This document shows, piece after piece, positions 16,667 to 26,689 of a DNA stretch of 64,000 nt. A model generated the notes under the pieces. It made no database searches and was not told the origin of the DNA. It saw only the letters and a program-made list of their open reading frames with translations. The position numbers and the translations under genes were made by a program. Origin of the DNA: Haloplanus aerogenes (lineage in GTDB: Archaea > Halobacteriota > Halobacteria > Halobacteriales > Haloferacaceae); NCBI RefSeq assembly GCF_003856835.1, contig NZ_CP034145.1, positions 930,001 through 994,000 of the forward strand, read 5' to 3'. Each line of letters opens with the position of its first letter. Position 1 is the stretch's first letter.

Positions 16667-17830
16667 ATGAAAGCAGTCGTACTCGCAGCGGGGAAGGGAC
16701 GGCGACTCTGGCCGCTCACAGAGAACCGGCCAAAGCCAATGCTCCCTGTCGCAAACCGACCAATTCTTGAGCATATCATCGACGCCCTTGTGCAGACAGA
16801 GATCACCGAGGTGATTTTAGTTGTCGGCTCGAATCGAGATCGGATTCAAAGTCACTTCGAAGACATCTACGCCGGCTTGGATATCTCGTATGTTGTCCAA
16901 GAAACACAGTTAGGAACCGGACATGCGCTGCTACAGGCAGAATCACGACTCGGTGAATATTTTATAGCATTAAATGGCGACCGGATCATCGATACGGCAG
17001 TTATTGATGCAGTCATCGATCGCCGGGAAGAGACAAACAGGCCAGTAATGGCGATCACCCGCATTGAACGACCGAGTCGATACGGGGTCGTGGAACTTGA
17101 GGGCCAAACCGTCGTTGGGCTGGAAGAACAGCCACATCCCGACCTCACAAAATCAGATTACATCAACGCTGGCGTCTATGCCTTTGGTCCCGAAATCTTC
17201 GCTGGCATCCGTCGCATTGAGACGCACGGCGAACAGGCACTGACAGATGCGCTGGCCACATTTATTGACGACCGACGACTTGAAGCAGTTCGCTACCAAG
17301 GAACGTGGCTAGATGTCTCGGAACCGTGGGATTTACTCACAGTCAATAATGCGCTTCTTAGGGACCGATCAGAAGACGCTATCTCTGAGAGTGCTACGAT
17401 CGACACCTCGGCAGTAGTCAGAAATCCAGTAGCTATTGGGGAGAATACGGTTATTCATCCACAGGCAGTCGTGTTGGATGGCGTCAGTCTTGGTGACAAC
17501 GTTAGTATCGGCGCCGGTTCGATCTTAAAAAACACGATTATTTTATCTGATGTGACAATCAAGAGTGGAACTGTCATGACAGATTGTATCGTTGGGGCAA
17601 ATACGACACTCGGTCCAAACACGACAGTTGAGGGGGGACATGCTGACGTTGTCCTGTCGGATACAGTGCATCACGATGTCACACTTGGGGGCCTAATTGG
17701 CGATAACGTGGCTGGGGGAGGCAATGTTACCATTACCCCGGGGACGATCGTCGGGAACACCACCACACTCGACAGCGGGACCTACGTATCGGGCCGGATT
17801 GACGATGGCAGTCACGTACAACGGGGATAA
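16667..17830 (+). CDS. glmU: GlmU-like bifunctional nucleotidylyltransferase/acetyltransferase
   Basis: This 387-residue enzyme joins an N-terminal nucleotidyltransferase (KAVVLAAGKGRRLWPLTE, then FIALNGDRIIDTAV near residue 103) to a C-terminal left-handed beta-helix (IGENTVIHPQAVVLDGVSLG onward). That build fits archaeal enzymes that make UDP-GlcNAc from GlcN-1-P through GlcNAc-1-P. A GTG two codons upstream is also open, but the TATA spacing favours the ATG at 16667. glmS follows after 4 bp, so the two form an operon for UDP-GlcNAc. The phosphoglucosamine mutase (GlmM) is not in the window. Confidence 0.82.
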   Translation: MKAVVLAAGKGRRLWPLTENRPKPMLPVANRPILEHIIDALVQTEITEVILVVGSNRDRIQSHFEDIYAGLDISYVVQETQLGTGHALLQAESRLGEYFIALNGDRIIDTAVIDAVIDRREETNRPVMAITRIERPSRYGVVELEGQTVVGLEEQPHPDLTKSDYINAGVYAFGPEIFAGIRRIETHGEQALTDALATFIDDRRLEAVRYQGTWLDVSEPWDLLTVNNALLRDRSEDAISESATIDTSAVVRNPVAIGENTVIHPQAVVLDGVSLGDNVSIGAGSILKNTIILSDVTIKSGTVMTDCIVGANTTLGPNTTVEGGHADVVLSDTVHHDVTLGGLIGDNVAGGGNVTITPGTIVGNTTTLDSGTYVSGRIDDGSHVQRG

Positions 17831-17834
17831 TCGC

Positions 17835-19637
17835 ATGTGTGGAATTATTGGTTACATCGGCCCAGATAACACGGGACGGATCGTCCATCAGGGACTCAAA
17901 AATCTCGAATATCGAGGGTACGACTCAGCGGGAATCGCACTCACCGGCGAGACGCTTACGCTCGCCAAAACAGAGGGAGAAGTTGACGAACTCACAGCAC
18001 CACAGTCAGCTGACGCCACGATCGGGATTGGCCACACGCGGTGGAGTACGCATGGCGAGCCGACCGAAACAAACGCCCACCCACACACAGACTGTACTGG
18101 CGAGATCGCGGTCGTCCATAATGGGATCATCGAAAACTACGATGCCCTTAAACGGGAACTCAGCGAGCAACATGTCTTTCAGAGTGAGACCGACACCGAA
18201 GTGATTCCGCATCTCATCGAGACACATCTTGCTGACGGTATCTCCTTACTGAGCGCGGTTCAGCGAACGACCAAACAACTTGAGGGAAGCTACGCGATCG
18301 CTGCAACAGCAGCTGGTCACGATGGAATCGTCGTTGCACGCGAAGATAGTCCCCTGCTGATCGGGCACAGCGATAGCGCGACGTTCATCGGGAGTGACGC
18401 CACCGCGTTCATTGAGCATACGAATCGGGTTACCTACCTCGAATCAGGTGACATCGCTCACCTGACTACGGATGACATCGCGATCTATAACGACGGGGAA
18501 CCCGTTGAACGACCGACCGACACCCTGGACTGGGATGCCGAAGCCGCGGGCAAGAGTGGCTATGAGCATTATATGCTCAAAGAAATCCACGAACAGCCGC
18601 GCGCGCTTCGGCAGGCAATCTCCGGTCGAATCGACGACCTAGCTACGAGTGTTGACCTCGAAGTTGATCTCCCGACGGAGTATCTTCAGTCCATCGAAGA
18701 GATTCAGATTATCGCCTGTGGAACCTCATATCACGCCGGCCTCTATGCGAAAGAACTCCTCGAAACGCACGCCGAAGTCCCGGTTACTGTCCACATCGCC
18801 AGCGAATACGAGTTCAGGGGGGACCGCGATCCGTGGCGGACACTGGTGCTTGCCATCACGCAGAGTGGTGAGACAGCAGATACGCTCTCGGCACTCCGCG
18901 AGGCCATTCGGGCAGGCGCACGAACACTCGCACTCACCAACACGCTTGGGAGTACGGTGACCCGGGAAGCTGACGATACGATCTTTATTCGCGCCGGGCC
19001 GGAGATTGGCGTCGCAGCAACCAAGACCTTCGTCTCCCAAGTCGCGACCGCCACACTACTCACGGTATATTTAGGACAGGTTCGAGAGACGCTGACATCG
19101 CAAGCAGCGACGGAGTTTCTCGAAAGTCTCCGTGATCTTCCTGGGGCTGTCCAACAGGTGTTAGACCAAGAACCGACCATCAAACGCGCCGCCAAAACCT
19201 ACGCAGACAGTAAGGCGTTCTTCTATGTTGGCCGGAAAACAGGCTACCCAGTGGCGCTTGAAAGCGCCCTCAAACTCAAAGAGATCTCCTACGATCACGC
19301 AGAAGGCTTCGCCGCTGGCGAACTGAAACACGGACCACTCGCGCTAGTGACACCTGATACACCCGTTATCGCAATCCTTACTGACCAAGCGGCAGCCGAG
19401 AAGACCGTCAACAACGTCAAGGAGGTCGAATCCCGTGGTGCGGCAGTCATCGGCGTAGCTAGCGACCCAGCAATAACAACCAATGTCGATACTATGTTCG
19501 AGATTCCAGCCTGTGGGCCGTTAGAGCCAGTCGTTGCGAATGTCGCTCTCCAACTATTTGCGTACCATGTCGCAAACAAAAAAGGACGGCCGATCGACAA
19601 ACCGCGCAATCTCGCAAAGAGCGTGACCGTTGAGTAA
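17835..19637 (+). CDS. glmS: Glutamine-fructose-6-phosphate aminotransferase
   Basis: The mature N-terminal nucleophile follows directly from MCGIIGYIGPD, so translation must begin at 17835 and not at the longer in-frame starts. The glutaminase domain includes LEYRGYDSAGIAL and IGHTRWSTHGEPTETNAHPH. Two SIS sugar-isomerase domains follow, with CGTSYHAGLYAKELLE near residue 295 and the C-terminal KPRNLAKSVTVE. The 600-residue length is normal. It makes glucosamine-6-phosphate from fructose-6-phosphate and glutamine, the first step to UDP-GlcNAc, and sits 4 bp after the GlmU-like gene. Confidence 0.95.
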   Translation: MCGIIGYIGPDNTGRIVHQGLKNLEYRGYDSAGIALTGETLTLAKTEGEVDELTAPQSADATIGIGHTRWSTHGEPTETNAHPHTDCTGEIAVVHNGIIENYDALKRELSEQHVFQSETDTEVIPHLIETHLADGISLLSAVQRTTKQLEGSYAIAATAAGHDGIVVAREDSPLLIGHSDSATFIGSDATAFIEHTNRVTYLESGDIAHLTTDDIAIYNDGEPVERPTDTLDWDAEAAGKSGYEHYMLKEIHEQPRALRQAISGRIDDLATSVDLEVDLPTEYLQSIEEIQIIACGTSYHAGLYAKELLETHAEVPVTVHIASEYEFRGDRDPWRTLVLAITQSGETADTLSALREAIRAGARTLALTNTLGSTVTREADDTIFIRAGPEIGVAATKTFVSQVATATLLTVYLGQVRETLTSQAATEFLESLRDLPGAVQQVLDQEPTIKRAAKTYADSKAFFYVGRKTGYPVALESALKLKEISYDHAEGFAAGELKHGPLALVTPDTPVIAILTDQAAAEKTVNNVKEVESRGAAVIGVASDPAITTNVDTMFEIPACGPLEPVVANVALQLFAYHVANKKGRPIDKPRNLAKSVTVE

Positions 19638-19994
19638 GGGCACTCTGTTCAACGGTTCTAAATGACTGTCTCGTGGAGGCCCGCAGGCTTACCTCACTGT
19701 CACTCGCTAATCGGAGATGTTCGTGATCACGGGAGGTCTCGCCTCTCGAACGATCTCATTGGCCGGGCTACAGTCCTATACAGGGAATAAAACGAGCGTT
19801 TCACCAGCGTATCTCTGATGGCTTGGGACGAGTTGAATCTTGAACACCACTTTCGGTGGAAACTTCCAGAGCAGGATTTCACGGCGTGGCCATTTTAGTA
19901 GAGGTTACCGTCCGACTCTTTGGGAATCCAATTTCCGAAATGGTTTAGTCGCTCTGTTAGCCACTATCGGGCAACATGCGTACTGGTGGGTGCG
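19638..19994. other. Spacer downstream of glmS
   Basis: No gene is supported in these 357 bp. A frame open from 19920 joins the next gene, but its first 25 residues do not look conserved. TGGTTTAGTC near 19941 could belong to the promoter of the DUF4330-like gene. Confidence 0.4.
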
Positions 19995-21386
19995 ATGTCA
20001 TTGATTGATGACGACGGGAATCTATTTGGCGTTATTAATGTTATTGACGCACTCGTTGTACTCTTCGTCCTCGCCGTTATCGCTGCAGGGGCCGCGTTCC
20101 TACTGCAACCGGCTGACTCAGGGCCAGATCGCAGCTCAACCCATGTGACGCTTGAGTTAGGGACACAGCCAGACTATCTAATTGCTGCGATCAACGAGGG
20201 AGACACATACAGTCCGAATGGAAACACCCAACTCACAGTCACTGATGTCCATCTCACGCCGGCGGATGACGGCACACGGGTCATCGTCCGCGCGGAACTC
20301 CAAGGCCCGATGACCGAGGGGGGGGTCGTCTACGCCGATGCCCCACCGCGCTTAGGACGGAGCCTCGACATTCGAACGAATCGATACGTCGTGAGTGGAC
20401 AGATACGGGCGATCGGTGAACGCGATACGCTTGCGGTCGACACAGCGACGGTTGTCCTCCGAGATACGATGCCAGCCTCCGATGCCCGAGAAGTCGCGGT
20501 CGGTGATGAGATCCGCATCGCTGGCCGTACGGTCGCGACGATCAACGATGTTGCCGCCTATGCGACTGGCAATACTACCGAGCGGATGGTGTTCGTAGAA
20601 GCCACCCTGCAAACGCATCAAGAACAGGGGCAGGCCCAATTTGGTGGAACGCCACTCCGGCGTGGGCAAGTCGTTCCGCTCCCAACGGAGGACTACATGT
20701 ACAACGGCCGTGTTGAACGCGTTGGTGAGGGATTCGGCCGGGGGAGCGAAGACGTGTTACTTGAAACGGTTGTAGACGTTGAGACGGCCAACCGCATTGC
20801 CGAGGGAGATGTTGCCACCGTCGCGGGGCACCGAACAGCAGAGGTTGAGAGTGTCATGACCTATGCCACGCAGAATCCGGATCGAAAACGAGTATTCGTG
20901 GGCGTCTCGCTGAGGACACTCGGATATGGCGAGCGCGAACAGTTTGGGTCGACACCGATCCAACGGGGTAATACTATCAGTCTCGAGGCGGAGAGCTACC
21001 AGCTATCGAGTTCTATCGAACGTGTTGGGGCGGTTGAACCCCGGGGCACATCGACAACTCGCACCGTTGTCCTCCGGATGAACGAGGTTCGCGAAGAGTT
21101 TGCAGAGTCGATCCGACCAGGGATGACCGAGCGTGCAAATGGAAAGACGATTGCGAGGATTACCGATGTCAATGTGGATCCCTCACTCATTATCACCACC
21201 GGCCAAAACGGCTCGGTAAACGTTGTTGATCATCCCATTAACCGTGATGTGATGATCACTGCTGAACTCCGCGTCCGTGAGACGACCAGTGGCATCCGCT
21301 TCAAGGGCCAGAGTATCCGGCAACGATCACAAATCGTCATCGACTTGGGAACAATAACGATTGAGGCGACGGTCATCTCTGCGTAG
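19995..21386 (+). CDS. DUF4330-like single-span membrane protein
   Basis: From the ATG at 19995 the protein starts MSLIDDDGNLFGVINVIDAL and then has one membrane helix (residues 17-39), which is the hallmark of DUF4330 proteins. The rest (about 420 residues) lies outside or inside the membrane. It contains three repeated beta-rich units, each with a GxxVxLPxxxY-like turn (for example RRGQVVPLPTEDYMYNGRVE and QRGNTISLEAESYQLSSSIE). Its function is unknown. It is followed after 6 bp by a small conserved-looking gene and lies beside the glycan genes, so a role in surface-polymer assembly is only a guess. Confidence 0.65.
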   Translation: MSLIDDDGNLFGVINVIDALVVLFVLAVIAAGAAFLLQPADSGPDRSSTHVTLELGTQPDYLIAAINEGDTYSPNGNTQLTVTDVHLTPADDGTRVIVRAELQGPMTEGGVVYADAPPRLGRSLDIRTNRYVVSGQIRAIGERDTLAVDTATVVLRDTMPASDAREVAVGDEIRIAGRTVATINDVAAYATGNTTERMVFVEATLQTHQEQGQAQFGGTPLRRGQVVPLPTEDYMYNGRVERVGEGFGRGSEDVLLETVVDVETANRIAEGDVATVAGHRTAEVESVMTYATQNPDRKRVFVGVSLRTLGYGEREQFGSTPIQRGNTISLEAESYQLSSSIERVGAVEPRGTSTTRTVVLRMNEVREEFAESIRPGMTERANGKTIARITDVNVDPSLIITTGQNGSVNVVDHPINRDVMITAELRVRETTSGIRFKGQSIRQRSQIVIDLGTITIEATVISA

Positions 21387-21392
21387 GATAGT

Positions 21393-21830
21393 ATGCCGGC
21401 CCACGATTCAGACACGACACCGAAGTCCGATTTGCTGGCTGGTTCCAAGACCGTGGCTCTCTTGCAGTCGGTCCATGAGACGGCCGCCCCTCGACTCTCC
21501 ACGCTGGGGTCGTGGACGGGAAGCATTATCCGCAACTCTTTGATCTATCGCTGGTTGACCACGGAACCTGAGCCCGAAGTCATTGTCATTGATCTCCAAA
21601 ACACGCACACGATAGGACCGTTTATTACTCTCTTGGACAGTATTGTCGATGCGTTGGTTCCCTATTTTGAAGAATCGCACCTGAAATCCAGTATCGATGT
21701 CCTCGCTACTTGGGCAACTACGGTTGCTGACAGCCGTATCGGTCACCTGCTTGTGAGATTCTTTGAACCGCCAGCAGCTCCTGACCAGACAGAGCAGACG
21801 AATCACCACGACGATTCAGAGAGAAACTGA
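21393..21830 (+). CDS. Hypothetical protein paired with the DUF4330-like gene
   Basis: The 145-residue acidic protein has no family I can name. It has a central segment (EVIVIDLQNTHTIGPFITLL) followed by an amphipathic helix region and a C-terminal tail rich in D, E and H. There is no signal sequence or clear membrane helix. The 6-bp gap to the previous gene argues for co-transcription and for a linked role. The ISH3-like element starts 18 bp after its stop. Confidence 0.55.
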   Translation: MPAHDSDTTPKSDLLAGSKTVALLQSVHETAAPRLSTLGSWTGSIIRNSLIYRWLTTEPEPEVIVIDLQNTHTIGPFITLLDSIVDALVPYFEESHLKSSIDVLATWATTVADSRIGHLLVRFFEPPAAPDQTEQTNHHDDSERN

Positions 21831-21905
21831 CATCCTCCCACGACTGAACAGTAGGTGCCGAAGTAACTGAGTCGTCGTTTTCGTCGTCGGTGACCGACCA
21901 GCAGT

Positions 21906-22621
21906 ATGATCCACGTAACCGAGACGAAACAGCTGTCTCGTGCTGCTTCTTCGCTGCTATTCACGGGGCTCAACTTGACCACGAAACCGAACGGACAGTA
22001 TCCGAGCGAGGACTTCGAGAAAGTCCTCGCTCGGAGCATCTTCGACGATGAATTCGTCTATACGACCGCGAAAGAGCTTCAACTTGCTCGGTGTGAACAC
22101 ATCGATCACCAGCACCGCAGTCCCCTCGCGAAATCGCTTCTCTACCACCTTCGGAACCTCAGCCCGGACGCCATCGACGCTCAGTTCGATGGCGTCCGGG
22201 CAGCAACGTTCGCTCACGACCACCCTCAGCGGGCGTTCGCTCGGCCAGTCGACGTTGCACTCAACATTCACGAGTGGCTCTACTACGGCTCGGCCAACAC
22301 ACCGTACGTCTGCGCAATTAATCCAGACCGCAGAACGAATCTCGCCTACGCGTTCGTCACGCTCTGTATCGTCGATCCGGCTGTTCGGTTTACACTCGCG
22401 TGGGAGTCGATCGAGACGGATGACTCCCGCACGCTGCGGGAGTCCATCCCCCAAGTCATTACCACTGCACGGCAGTTCGTTCGAATTGTCTGGTGACCAA
22501 CCGTGATGTCTCGGTAGAATTCGCCGAACCGCTTGCGGAGGCGTACCGGCGTCGCTGCGGAATAGAGACGTCATACCGGAAAATCGGAGAGTTCCTTCCG
22601 CGAACGTCGTTGAGTGGTTAG
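21906..22621 (+). pseudogene. ISH3-like transposase, internally deleted and interrupted
   Basis: The N-terminal 196 residues (SLLYHLRNLSPDAIDAQF and later INPDRRTNLAYAF) lie in one frame ending at 22496. A C-terminal piece in another frame (22499-22621) reads AEAYRRRCGIETSYRKIGEF, the conserved end of the ISH3 DDE domain. The central catalytic part is missing between them. After the IS630 insertion the match resumes at about 23721 with SPTFAVRLFEGL and then stops. The gene is therefore broken at least twice. Confidence 0.65.
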
Positions 22622-23720
22622 CGTAACATCTGACCACTTGGGATGAACGTATCGATCCAGCCAACAGCGAAGCTCAGTCGGTAGCTCAACCGGAGGAACG
22701 TCTCGGTGAGGAACTCTCTGAAGTGATCTTTGTCCTCGAAGATCGTAGGTGAAATCTCGCGCTTGATATCCTTCCACAGCGGTTCGATTGCGTTCAACGT
22801 CGGCGAATACGGTGGGATGAAGACGAACTTGATGCCGAGTTCGTCGGCCCGTTCCTGTGTGACCCGCGCGTGATGGGAGCCGTAGTTGTCCGCCACGAGC
22901 AGAATCCGCCCCACCGGGTTCTGCTCGCGAATCTCCTTGAGTGCCACCACAATCGTCTCCTTCACCAACCGCTTTTTGAACGTGATCACGCTTTGGCCAG
23001 TCAGCGCGTAGAATCCGATCGACCGCCATGGAAACGTAACCAACGGCTTCTCAATCGTTACAGTCCGGTCGAACGACCACATTCGTTGAGAATTCTCGAA
23101 CGGTTGCAGCCACGACTCATCGAAAAAATCCGAAGACGACAGGCACCTCCTCGGCTTCATCGTCGTCCTCGCCGAGCGCCTGCACGAGGCGCTCGGCGAG
23201 CATCTCCTCTGCATGGTCGGGACGCTGGGTCCAGCGGACGTGGCTTTGCGTACTTCATCCCGGCACCCCGAAGCTTCCGGCTGAGGTGTGCCGGATGATA
23301 CGTGACGCCGTAGCGTTCCTCGATGAGCGCGTGAATCAATCGCGGCGTCCAGGGTTGGCCTGCCTCGAGAATCCCACAGAGTTCCTCGAATTGTGCTGCG
23401 GTGAGCTTCGGCGGCGGCCGGCCGCCGAAGCTCGGCCACAACCCGTCGACACCACCGTCATTCCACGCGTGTGCCCACCTGTGCGTCATGGATCAGGAGA
23501 TCCCGACGCGCTTGCCAGCCTCCTCGCGCGTATCGCCTTGGTAGAGGTTCTTGACGTAGCACAACCGCCGGACGAGACAAGTCTCGCCCGCCTTCTGTGC
23601 GTCCGTGATCGCCTGTTCGAGCTCTTCCTCCGACAGGTGCTTCACCAACTGCCCTCGCCGACTACTCTTCATCGGGAGATAGCCGCTCTCTCAAAGCTCA
23701 ACTCTTTCGCAGATCACTCA
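22611..23720 (-). mobile_element. IS630-family insertion sequence inside the ISH3-like element
   Basis: The ends TGAGTGGTTAGCGTAA (22611-22626) and the complement of 23705-23720 agree at 13 of 16 positions and bracket an IS630-type transposase on the reverse strand. The insertion separates FLPRTS from SPTFAVRLF of the host transposase, which would otherwise join. The exact ends are tentative. Confidence 0.6.
22618..23672 (-). pseudogene. Frameshifted IS630-family transposase
   Basis: The N-terminal part reads MKSSRRGQLVKHLSEEELEQ from 23672 and ends at a stop near 23494. The next part, starting RWAHAWNDGGVDGL, is in a second frame. The catalytic C-terminus (LLVADNYGSHHARVT and IPPYSPTLNAIEPLWKDIKR) is in a third frame running to 22618. 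At least two frameshifts divide a gene that would otherwise give about 350 residues of a DDE transposase with an N-terminal helix-turn-helix. The copy cannot make an intact protein. Confidence 0.75.
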
Positions 23721-23965
23721 CCGACGTTCGCGGTACGGTTGTTCGAGGGCCTCTGACCGTCTGACGAACGTGTGTGCATAGGGAGCGAACGCCGGTTGAT
23801 CGAGCTCGCTTCACTCTTCCCCGTTGGTGATCGATCAAATCCGTTCCGAACTTCGGCACCTACTGTGAAGCCAGGAGGTTCACCCACTGGGTAGTATTCA
23901 GGCAAACTCTGGGTGAATAAGCCCTTGGTGGGGTTGTCTTGACTGGAAGCCCCGAGTGAAGAGTT

Positions 23966-26689
23966 TTAGCTTAAATCGAAGCCACTGAACTCAACAGTGC
24001 CTTTCGTATCTGTGGAATAACTCCCTCGAACGAAGACACCAACGTCTTGTGTTGCCTGCGCATCAGGGATCGATACCGTATCGACTGTCGTCCAAGTAGC
24101 GCCACCATCAATCGAGTACTCCCCGGTGAATTCGGATCCAGATTTAGTCAGTCTGAGCTCCGCGGGATACATGGTTGAGTCAATATTCGTACTACTTTCA
24201 ATGAACCCATCACCGTCATTGTCCCATTGGAGTGCATAGCCATTCTCCGGCGTTGTTGCGAGAATGAGATCACCTTTCGAAGAGCCATCAGCCGTGATAT
24301 CGTTTGCTACCATTATTCCAGCTTTAGCCCACAGCCACGTATTCTCCTGACTCTCGACAGTGACCTGTGCGACCACGTCCCCGGACACACTCTCTTCATA
24401 CACTGCCGCATAATCGTCGTCGTACTTCCAGACATCCATCCCACCTGCCTCAATCGTGTAGTCACCATTCCCGCCAGAGAACGTCGCATCTCCAGCCGCC
24501 GTCGTGTCTACTGTGGGACGATTGAGTGACTGTACTGCCACATCGAAGCCACTAAACTCAACAGTACCTTTCGTATCGGTGGAATAGCTACCACGGACAA
24601 ATGGTCCAATATCCTGTGTCGTCTGTGCCTCAGGAATGGAAACTGTATCGATAGTCGTCCAAGTAGACCCGCCATCGGTCGAGTATTCTCCAGAGAACTC
24701 AGATCCAGACTTGGTGAGCCGTAATTCTGCAGGGTAGGAGGTGGAATCAATATTCGTACTACTTTCAATGAACCCATCACCGTCATTGTCCCATTGGAGT
24801 GCATAGCCATTCTCCGGCGTTGTTGCGAGAATGAGATCACCTTTCGAAGAGCCATCAGCCGTGATATCGTTTGCTACCATTATTCCAGCTTTAGCCCACA
24901 GCCACGTATTCTCCTGACTCTCGACAGTGACCTGTGCGACCACGTCCCCGGACACACTCTCTTCATACACTGCCGCATAATCGTCGTCGTACTTCCAGAC
25001 ATCCATCCCACCTGCCTCAATCGTGTAGTCACCATTCCCGCCAGAGAACGTCGCATCTCCAGCCGCTGTCGTATCCACTGTAGGATTGGCCAAGATAGAA
25101 ACGGTGATTGACAAACTGTGAGCGGATTCAGTCCCTGAGCTATCGACAGCAGTCACGGAGAACTCGTACGACGTCCCACTTGATAATCCACTTACGGTGG
25201 CTGACGTACTGCTCGCTTCAGTCTCCTTCGAGCCGTCAAGGTATACGTTGTAGTGAGTCACGCCAGTCCCATCGTCGGTGGGTGCGTCCCAAGTCAGATC
25301 AGCCGTTGAATCAGTCGTACTGAGTCGTGTCAGATTCGTCGGTGCTGAAGGGACGGTCGTCCCGACAGTTGCTTCTGCATCCAGCAACCCACTCCCACTA
25401 TCCGATCCCGACAGTCCGATGTCTTCCGTATTATTCTGCAACGCCGCCCGTGCCTCTGAACCAGTATATCCGTTCGCCATCAGCAGTCCACCGACCCCAC
25501 TCACGTGCGGACACGCCATCGACGTCCCGGAGTAGTACGCGTAGCCGCCCGGAATCGTCGATCGGATTGACGAGCCGGGCGCCGCGATGTCGATCTCCGG
25601 CCCGGTCGACGAAAAGGACGCCAGATCGTCCGAACTGTCGGTCGCGCTCACGGCGACGACCGAACTGTACTTCGCAGGGTAGGACACACAGTCCGAACAG
25701 GGGCCGTCGTTACCCGCGGCAGCGACGACCAGCACGCCCTGATCCGCGGCGTACTGACACGCGTCCTTGAGCGTCGAGTAGTCCGACGAGGAGCCGAGAC
25801 TCATGCTCGCTACGTCCCAGCCCTGATTCGCCGTATATTCGACGCCGGCGGCGATGTCGGAGAGATAGCCCATCCCGTCGCAGCCGAGGGCCTTGACCGC
25901 GTGGAGTGTCACGCCCGGCGCGACGCCAACGACGCCCTCGCTGTTGTCGACGCCGGCAGCGGTGCCCGCGCAGTGGGTGCCGTGGTCGTTGTCGTCGTCC
26001 CAGGGTTCGTGGTACGTGTTGCCGTTGCCGCTACAGCTACTCCCGTCGGCGTTCATGCCGGCCTCCACGTACGCCTTGCCCGACCCGAGGTTGTCGTCGA
26101 GGTCGGGGTGGTCGCTGTCGATGCCCGTATCGATGATCGCGACGTGCGCGCCGTCGCCGGTGGTGCCGTTATCGTGGACGACATCCGCGTCGATGCGGTC
26201 GACGCCCCAGGGGAGCGTCTCGGCGATGGCCTCGAACGTCGCGTCGGGTTCGACGTAGCGGACGTCCGGTCGCTTTTCGAGGCCCTTCCGTGCTTGCTCG
26301 GGGAACCGGCCCGCGACAGCCTTGCCCTTGTCGCCGAAGTCGAACCGGTGGCGGACCTCCCGTGCCTGCCGTGCCGCTTCGTCGGCCGCGGCCTTCGTCT
26401 TCGTCCCGACGATGACCTGATCCGGCGGCCCGCGGCCCTGGCCGACGCGGTCGTTGTTGCCCGCGGCGCGGTCGTTCCCGACGCCCTCGTTGTTGCCGGC
26501 GTGCGACGGCGGTCCGCGTGCCGTCGCCGCGGCGCCGAGCCCGAGCGCGCCGGTGCCGGTCGTGAGTCCGATGAGTAGTCCGCGCCGCGTCGTTCCGAGA
26601 CGCGACGAGCTGTCGTCAGAATCGACCGACACCTCGTCGCCTGCGTCGCCAGAATTCGTGCCCGATGTATTGGGTGCCTCTGATCCCAT
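23966..26689 (-). CDS. Secreted subtilisin-like serine protease with FnIII and two tandem C-terminal modules
   Basis: This 907-residue protein starts with an acidic region and a twin-arginine signal (TTRRGLLIGLTTGTGALG), so it should leave the cell folded via Tat. An inhibitor-like propeptide follows. The S8 catalytic domain has VAIIDTGIDSDHPDL (Asp), HGTHCAGTAAG (His) and GTSMACPHVSG (Ser). A fibronectin type III domain lies near residues 455-540. Two modules of about 180 residues follow, resembling DUF1349/laminin-G-like sugar-binding sandwiches. A TATA-like box near 26716 suggests leaderless transcription. Known halolysins are far shorter. The C-terminal modules may anchor the enzyme to surface glycan or substrate. 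Confidence 0.88.
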   Translation of the reverse strand: MGSEAPNTSGTNSGDAGDEVSVDSDDSSSRLGTTRRGLLIGLTTGTGALGLGAAATARGPPSHAGNNEGVGNDRAAGNNDRVGQGRGPPDQVIVGTKTKAAADEAARQAREVRHRFDFGDKGKAVAGRFPEQARKGLEKRPDVRYVEPDATFEAIAETLPWGVDRIDADVVHDNGTTGDGAHVAIIDTGIDSDHPDLDDNLGSGKAYVEAGMNADGSSCSGNGNTYHEPWDDDNDHGTHCAGTAAGVDNSEGVVGVAPGVTLHAVKALGCDGMGYLSDIAAGVEYTANQGWDVASMSLGSSSDYSTLKDACQYAADQGVLVVAAAGNDGPCSDCVSYPAKYSSVVAVSATDSSDDLASFSSTGPEIDIAAPGSSIRSTIPGGYAYYSGTSMACPHVSGVGGLLMANGYTGSEARAALQNNTEDIGLSGSDSGSGLLDAEATVGTTVPSAPTNLTRLSTTDSTADLTWDAPTDDGTGVTHYNVYLDGSKETEASSTSATVSGLSSGTSYEFSVTAVDSSGTESAHSLSITVSILANPTVDTTAAGDATFSGGNGDYTIEAGGMDVWKYDDDYAAVYEESVSGDVVAQVTVESQENTWLWAKAGIMVANDITADGSSKGDLILATTPENGYALQWDNDGDGFIESSTNIDSTSYPAELRLTKSGSEFSGEYSTDGGSTWTTIDTVSIPEAQTTQDIGPFVRGSYSTDTKGTVEFSGFDVAVQSLNRPTVDTTAAGDATFSGGNGDYTIEAGGMDVWKYDDDYAAVYEESVSGDVVAQVTVESQENTWLWAKAGIMVANDITADGSSKGDLILATTPENGYALQWDNDGDGFIESSTNIDSTMYPAELRLTKSGSEFTGEYSIDGGATWTTVDTVSIPDAQATQDVGVFVRGSYSTDTKGTVEFSGFDLS
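23969..25092 (-). repeat. Tandem 567-bp duplication inside the protease gene
   Basis: Two copies of the C-terminal module lie head to tail with a period of 567 bp. From about 24178-24500 and 24745-25067 they are identical over roughly 320 bp by eye, and differences cluster at the edges. Both begin PTVDTTAAGDATFSGGNGDY. Such near-identity points to a recent duplication or ongoing gene conversion. Confidence 0.85.

Larger units (their letters stand above)
21848..23866 (+). mobile_element. ISH3-like insertion sequence carrying a nested IS630 element
   Basis: Perfect 17-bp inverted repeats (ACAGTAGGTGCCGAAGT) lie at 21848-21864 and, inverted, at 23850-23866. The enclosed transposase fragments match the ISH3-type layout and are split by an IS630-type element at about 22611-23720. 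No matching target duplication flanks the outer repeats. The composite is surely inactive. Confidence 0.7.
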
